From the NCBI GenBank assembly GCA_018268105.1, contig JAFDXG010000056.1:1-64000 (forward strand): a stretch of 64,000 nucleotides of DNA. Reading direction: 5' to 3'. The first letter of the stretch is position 1. Each line of letters starts with the position of its first letter. This DNA is from Bacteroidota bacterium. Lineage in GTDB: Bacteria; Bacteroidota; Bacteroidia; Chitinophagales; Chitinophagaceae. Below the pieces are notes generated by a model. The model made no database searches, was not told the DNA's origin, and saw only the letters and a program-made list of their open reading frames with translations. Shown here in pieces: positions 62,583 through 64,000 of this stretch. The position numbers and the translations under genes are program-made.

Positions 62583-63227
62583 ATGAAAAGTACATTTAGA
62601 AGTTTCGTACAGGGTTTGTTGCTGATACTGTTAGTATCTCCTTTTTCTCTGAGTGCACAAACCTTAAAAGATTTTTTTAACTCATCAGAAGTGCCCCTTG
62701 TTTATTTGGGTATTGATTTCACACGTGCCAAAGTGTTGAATGATATTACCGTTAATGCTATGGATATTCGCGACAGGCAATATGCTGCTATTAACCAGGT
62801 AGTGGTAAATGAACCCAAAAAATATGATTTCCAGAAGGTTTTTAATAAAACGAATGTGACCAACGATATCAACCTGACAGCAGAAAAGAATGCAAAAATA
62901 GATGCAGGGAAAATAGTAGAGTCTAGTTCGGATGAAGTGCATCTTATGCCATCTGATGTTGATGCAGTAGTTAAGTCCTACAATTTTTCAGGCAAGAAAG
63001 GAGTTGGATTGATGTTTATTATGGAATCTATGAACAAGACTTCAGCACAAGCCTCTATGTATGTTGCATTGATAGATCTTCCTTCAGGAAAAGTGTTACT
63101 TACCGAACGATTTACTGAAAAGGCTTCGGGATTCGGCTTCCGCAATTATTGGGCTAAAACAATATGGAATGCTTTGGAAGATATCCGAAAAGGAAAATAT
63201 AAAGAGTGGAAAAGCGCTAATGGTTAA
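62583..63227 (+). CDS. Small exported protein of unknown function
   Basis: A 214-residue protein with a Sec signal peptide (LLLILLVSPFSLSAQT, cleavage after SAQ or SLSA). I do not recognise a family. It has a mixed alpha/beta look (PLVYLGIDFTRAKVLNDI, YVALIDLPSGKVLLTERF, KTIWNALEDIRKGKYKEWK). It lies 20 bp after the dehydratase gene and 37 bp before the thioesterase gene on the same strand, so it probably belongs to the same lipid/pigment operon. Confidence 0.75.
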   Translation: MKSTFRSFVQGLLLILLVSPFSLSAQTLKDFFNSSEVPLVYLGIDFTRAKVLNDITVNAMDIRDRQYAAINQVVVNEPKKYDFQKVFNKTNVTNDINLTAEKNAKIDAGKIVESSSDEVHLMPSDVDAVVKSYNFSGKKGVGLMFIMESMNKTSAQASMYVALIDLPSGKVLLTERFTEKASGFGFRNYWAKTIWNALEDIRKGKYKEWKSANG

Positions 63228-63263
63228 ATTTAAAAGTGAGTATTTATAAGTCCGGAAATATTA

Positions 63264-63692
63264 ATGATGCAGAAAACTTTATCGGGAAAAACAGAAGTAA
63301 AAGTAAGGTTTAACGAAGCTGACCCACTTGGGATAGTATGGCATGGACATTATATTCGGTATTTTGAAGATGGCCGGGAAGCATTTGGTACAGAACATGG
63401 TATTGGCTACCTGGATTTTTACAAACATGGGTTTATTGTACCTGTAGTACATATTGAATGTAATTATAAGCGCACTTTAAAATATGGGGAGTCTGTAATT
63501 GTAGAAACGATATTTGTACCCTGTGATGCGGCAAAACTAAAATTTGAGTACCGGCTATATAAAGCGGATACCATGGAAATAGTGTCCACCGGTAGTTCTG
63601 TTCAGGTGTTTCTTGACAGGGAAACATCCTTACTCCAGTTAATTAATCCTGTTTTTTTTGATGACTGGAAAAGAAAGTTTCTGCAGATGTAA
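63264..63692 (+). CDS. 4HBT-type acyl-CoA thioesterase
   Basis: A 142-residue hotdog thioesterase. The active-site stretch RFNEADPLGIVWHGHYIRYF (residues about 14-33) contains the catalytic Asp of the 4-hydroxybenzoyl-CoA thioesterase / YbgC group. It continues the operon begun at 62153. Thioesterases of this type occur in flexirubin and aryl-polyene clusters, where they release or edit the acyl chain. ATG 63264 and 63267 are both possible starts. Confidence 0.85.
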   Translation: MMQKTLSGKTEVKVRFNEADPLGIVWHGHYIRYFEDGREAFGTEHGIGYLDFYKHGFIVPVVHIECNYKRTLKYGESVIVETIFVPCDAAKLKFEYRLYKADTMEIVSTGSSVQVFLDRETSLLQLINPVFFDDWKRKFLQM

Positions 63693-63787
63693 TATTTTGC
63701 ACACTATAAACGCCATGATTATATTAAATATAAAGAGGATGTATTAGTGCGTGGCATCCGAACATAGAAAAGTCTAATAATATACGG

Positions 63788-64000
63788 ATGAAGCCTGTAT
63801 ATGTAATCGCTGAAAATATTGTTTCGCCTGTCGCAATTACCGCAGAAGAAAATTTTGCATCACTGCAAAAAGGGATAACAGGTATAAAACTGTTCAATAA
63901 TACCCGGATTTCACCTGAGCAGTTTTATGCTTCCTTGTTTGATGAGGAAATAAATTTTGAAAACTCTGGTAAGGGATTTACGAAGTTTGAGGAGTTACTT
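63788..64000 (+). CDS. 3-oxoacyl-ACP synthase-like protein, 5' end only
   Basis: ATG 63788 opens a frame that runs off the window end (71 codons seen). The start MKPVYVIAENIVSPVA then AENFASLQKGITGIKLF is like the N-terminus of beta-ketoacyl-ACP synthases in flexirubin or aryl-polyene clusters, where VIAEN or VIADN and GITGI occur at these positions. The catalytic Cys region lies outside the window. It follows the thioesterase after 95 bp. Confidence 0.6.
   Translation, partial: MKPVYVIAENIVSPVAITAEENFASLQKGITGIKLFNNTRISPEQFYASLFDEEINFENSGKGFTKFEELL

Overview
The window comes from a member of the Bacteroidota, most like the Chitinophagaceae group. The evidence is two FecI-type sigma factor / FecR / SusC / SusD gene sets, -7 promoter elements of the TAnnTTTG type, a Sec-type (clade II) nitrous oxide reductase cluster, and an edge that looks like the start of a flexirubin or aryl-polyene fatty-acid cluster. 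No tRNA, rRNA, CRISPR array or intact insertion sequence was seen.

Region 1 (1-23270) is a carbohydrate-utilisation region. It holds a sigma/anti-sigma/SusC/SusD set (2211-9050), a LacI-family repressor (9281-10342), a ThuA-like protein, two beta-propeller proteins, an SGNH-type esterase, a Tat-exported amidohydrolase, a Tat-exported DegT-type aminotransferase, a GH29 alpha-L-fucosidase, and a cytoplasmic trio of PLP lyase (DcyD/ACC-deaminase family), 2-hydroxyacid dehydrogenase and FGGY sugar kinase. Copies of one palindromic 12-bp operator (consensus GTGTACGTAAAC) lie in the promoter regions of all these transcription units, so the whole region looks like one LacI-controlled regulon. Three genes here are decayed: a DUF5009-type acyltransferase with an in-frame TGA, a Tat/isochorismatase-like gene with its middle missing, and a second SGNH esterase with its middle missing.

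Region 2 (23844-37253) holds a second sigma/FecR/SusC/SusD set followed by a very large FG-GAP/ASPIC lipoprotein, a sodium:solute symporter, and a Nudix-type regulator of the AraR/NrtR kind whose Nudix box is degenerate. The gaps around this region carry a small family of palindromic intergenic repeats.

Region 3 (37678-46538) is a nitrous oxide respiration island: a multi-pass heme-copper-oxidase-like membrane protein and a Crp/Fnr-family regulator on one strand, and cytochrome c, nosZ, a membrane-domain/NosL fusion, nosD, nosF, nosY and a group III truncated haemoglobin on the other. There are no nitrite or nitric oxide reductase genes in the window. A strong hairpin sits between nosZ and the maturation genes.

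Region 4 (46894-62072) is housekeeping: an outer membrane protein, thioesterase, Nudix hydrolase, pyrE, a metal-binding HMA protein, kdsA, ndk, a DHH phosphoesterase, an FKBP isomerase, folP, a DUF1599 protein, an SPFH protein, a YpdA-type bacillithiol disulfide reductase, queE, folD and an aminotransferase. Region 5 (62153-64000) has a hotdog dehydratase, a small exported protein, a 4HBT thioesterase and the first 71 codons of a ketosynthase-like gene, and probably runs on into a pigment/fatty-acid cluster beyond the window.
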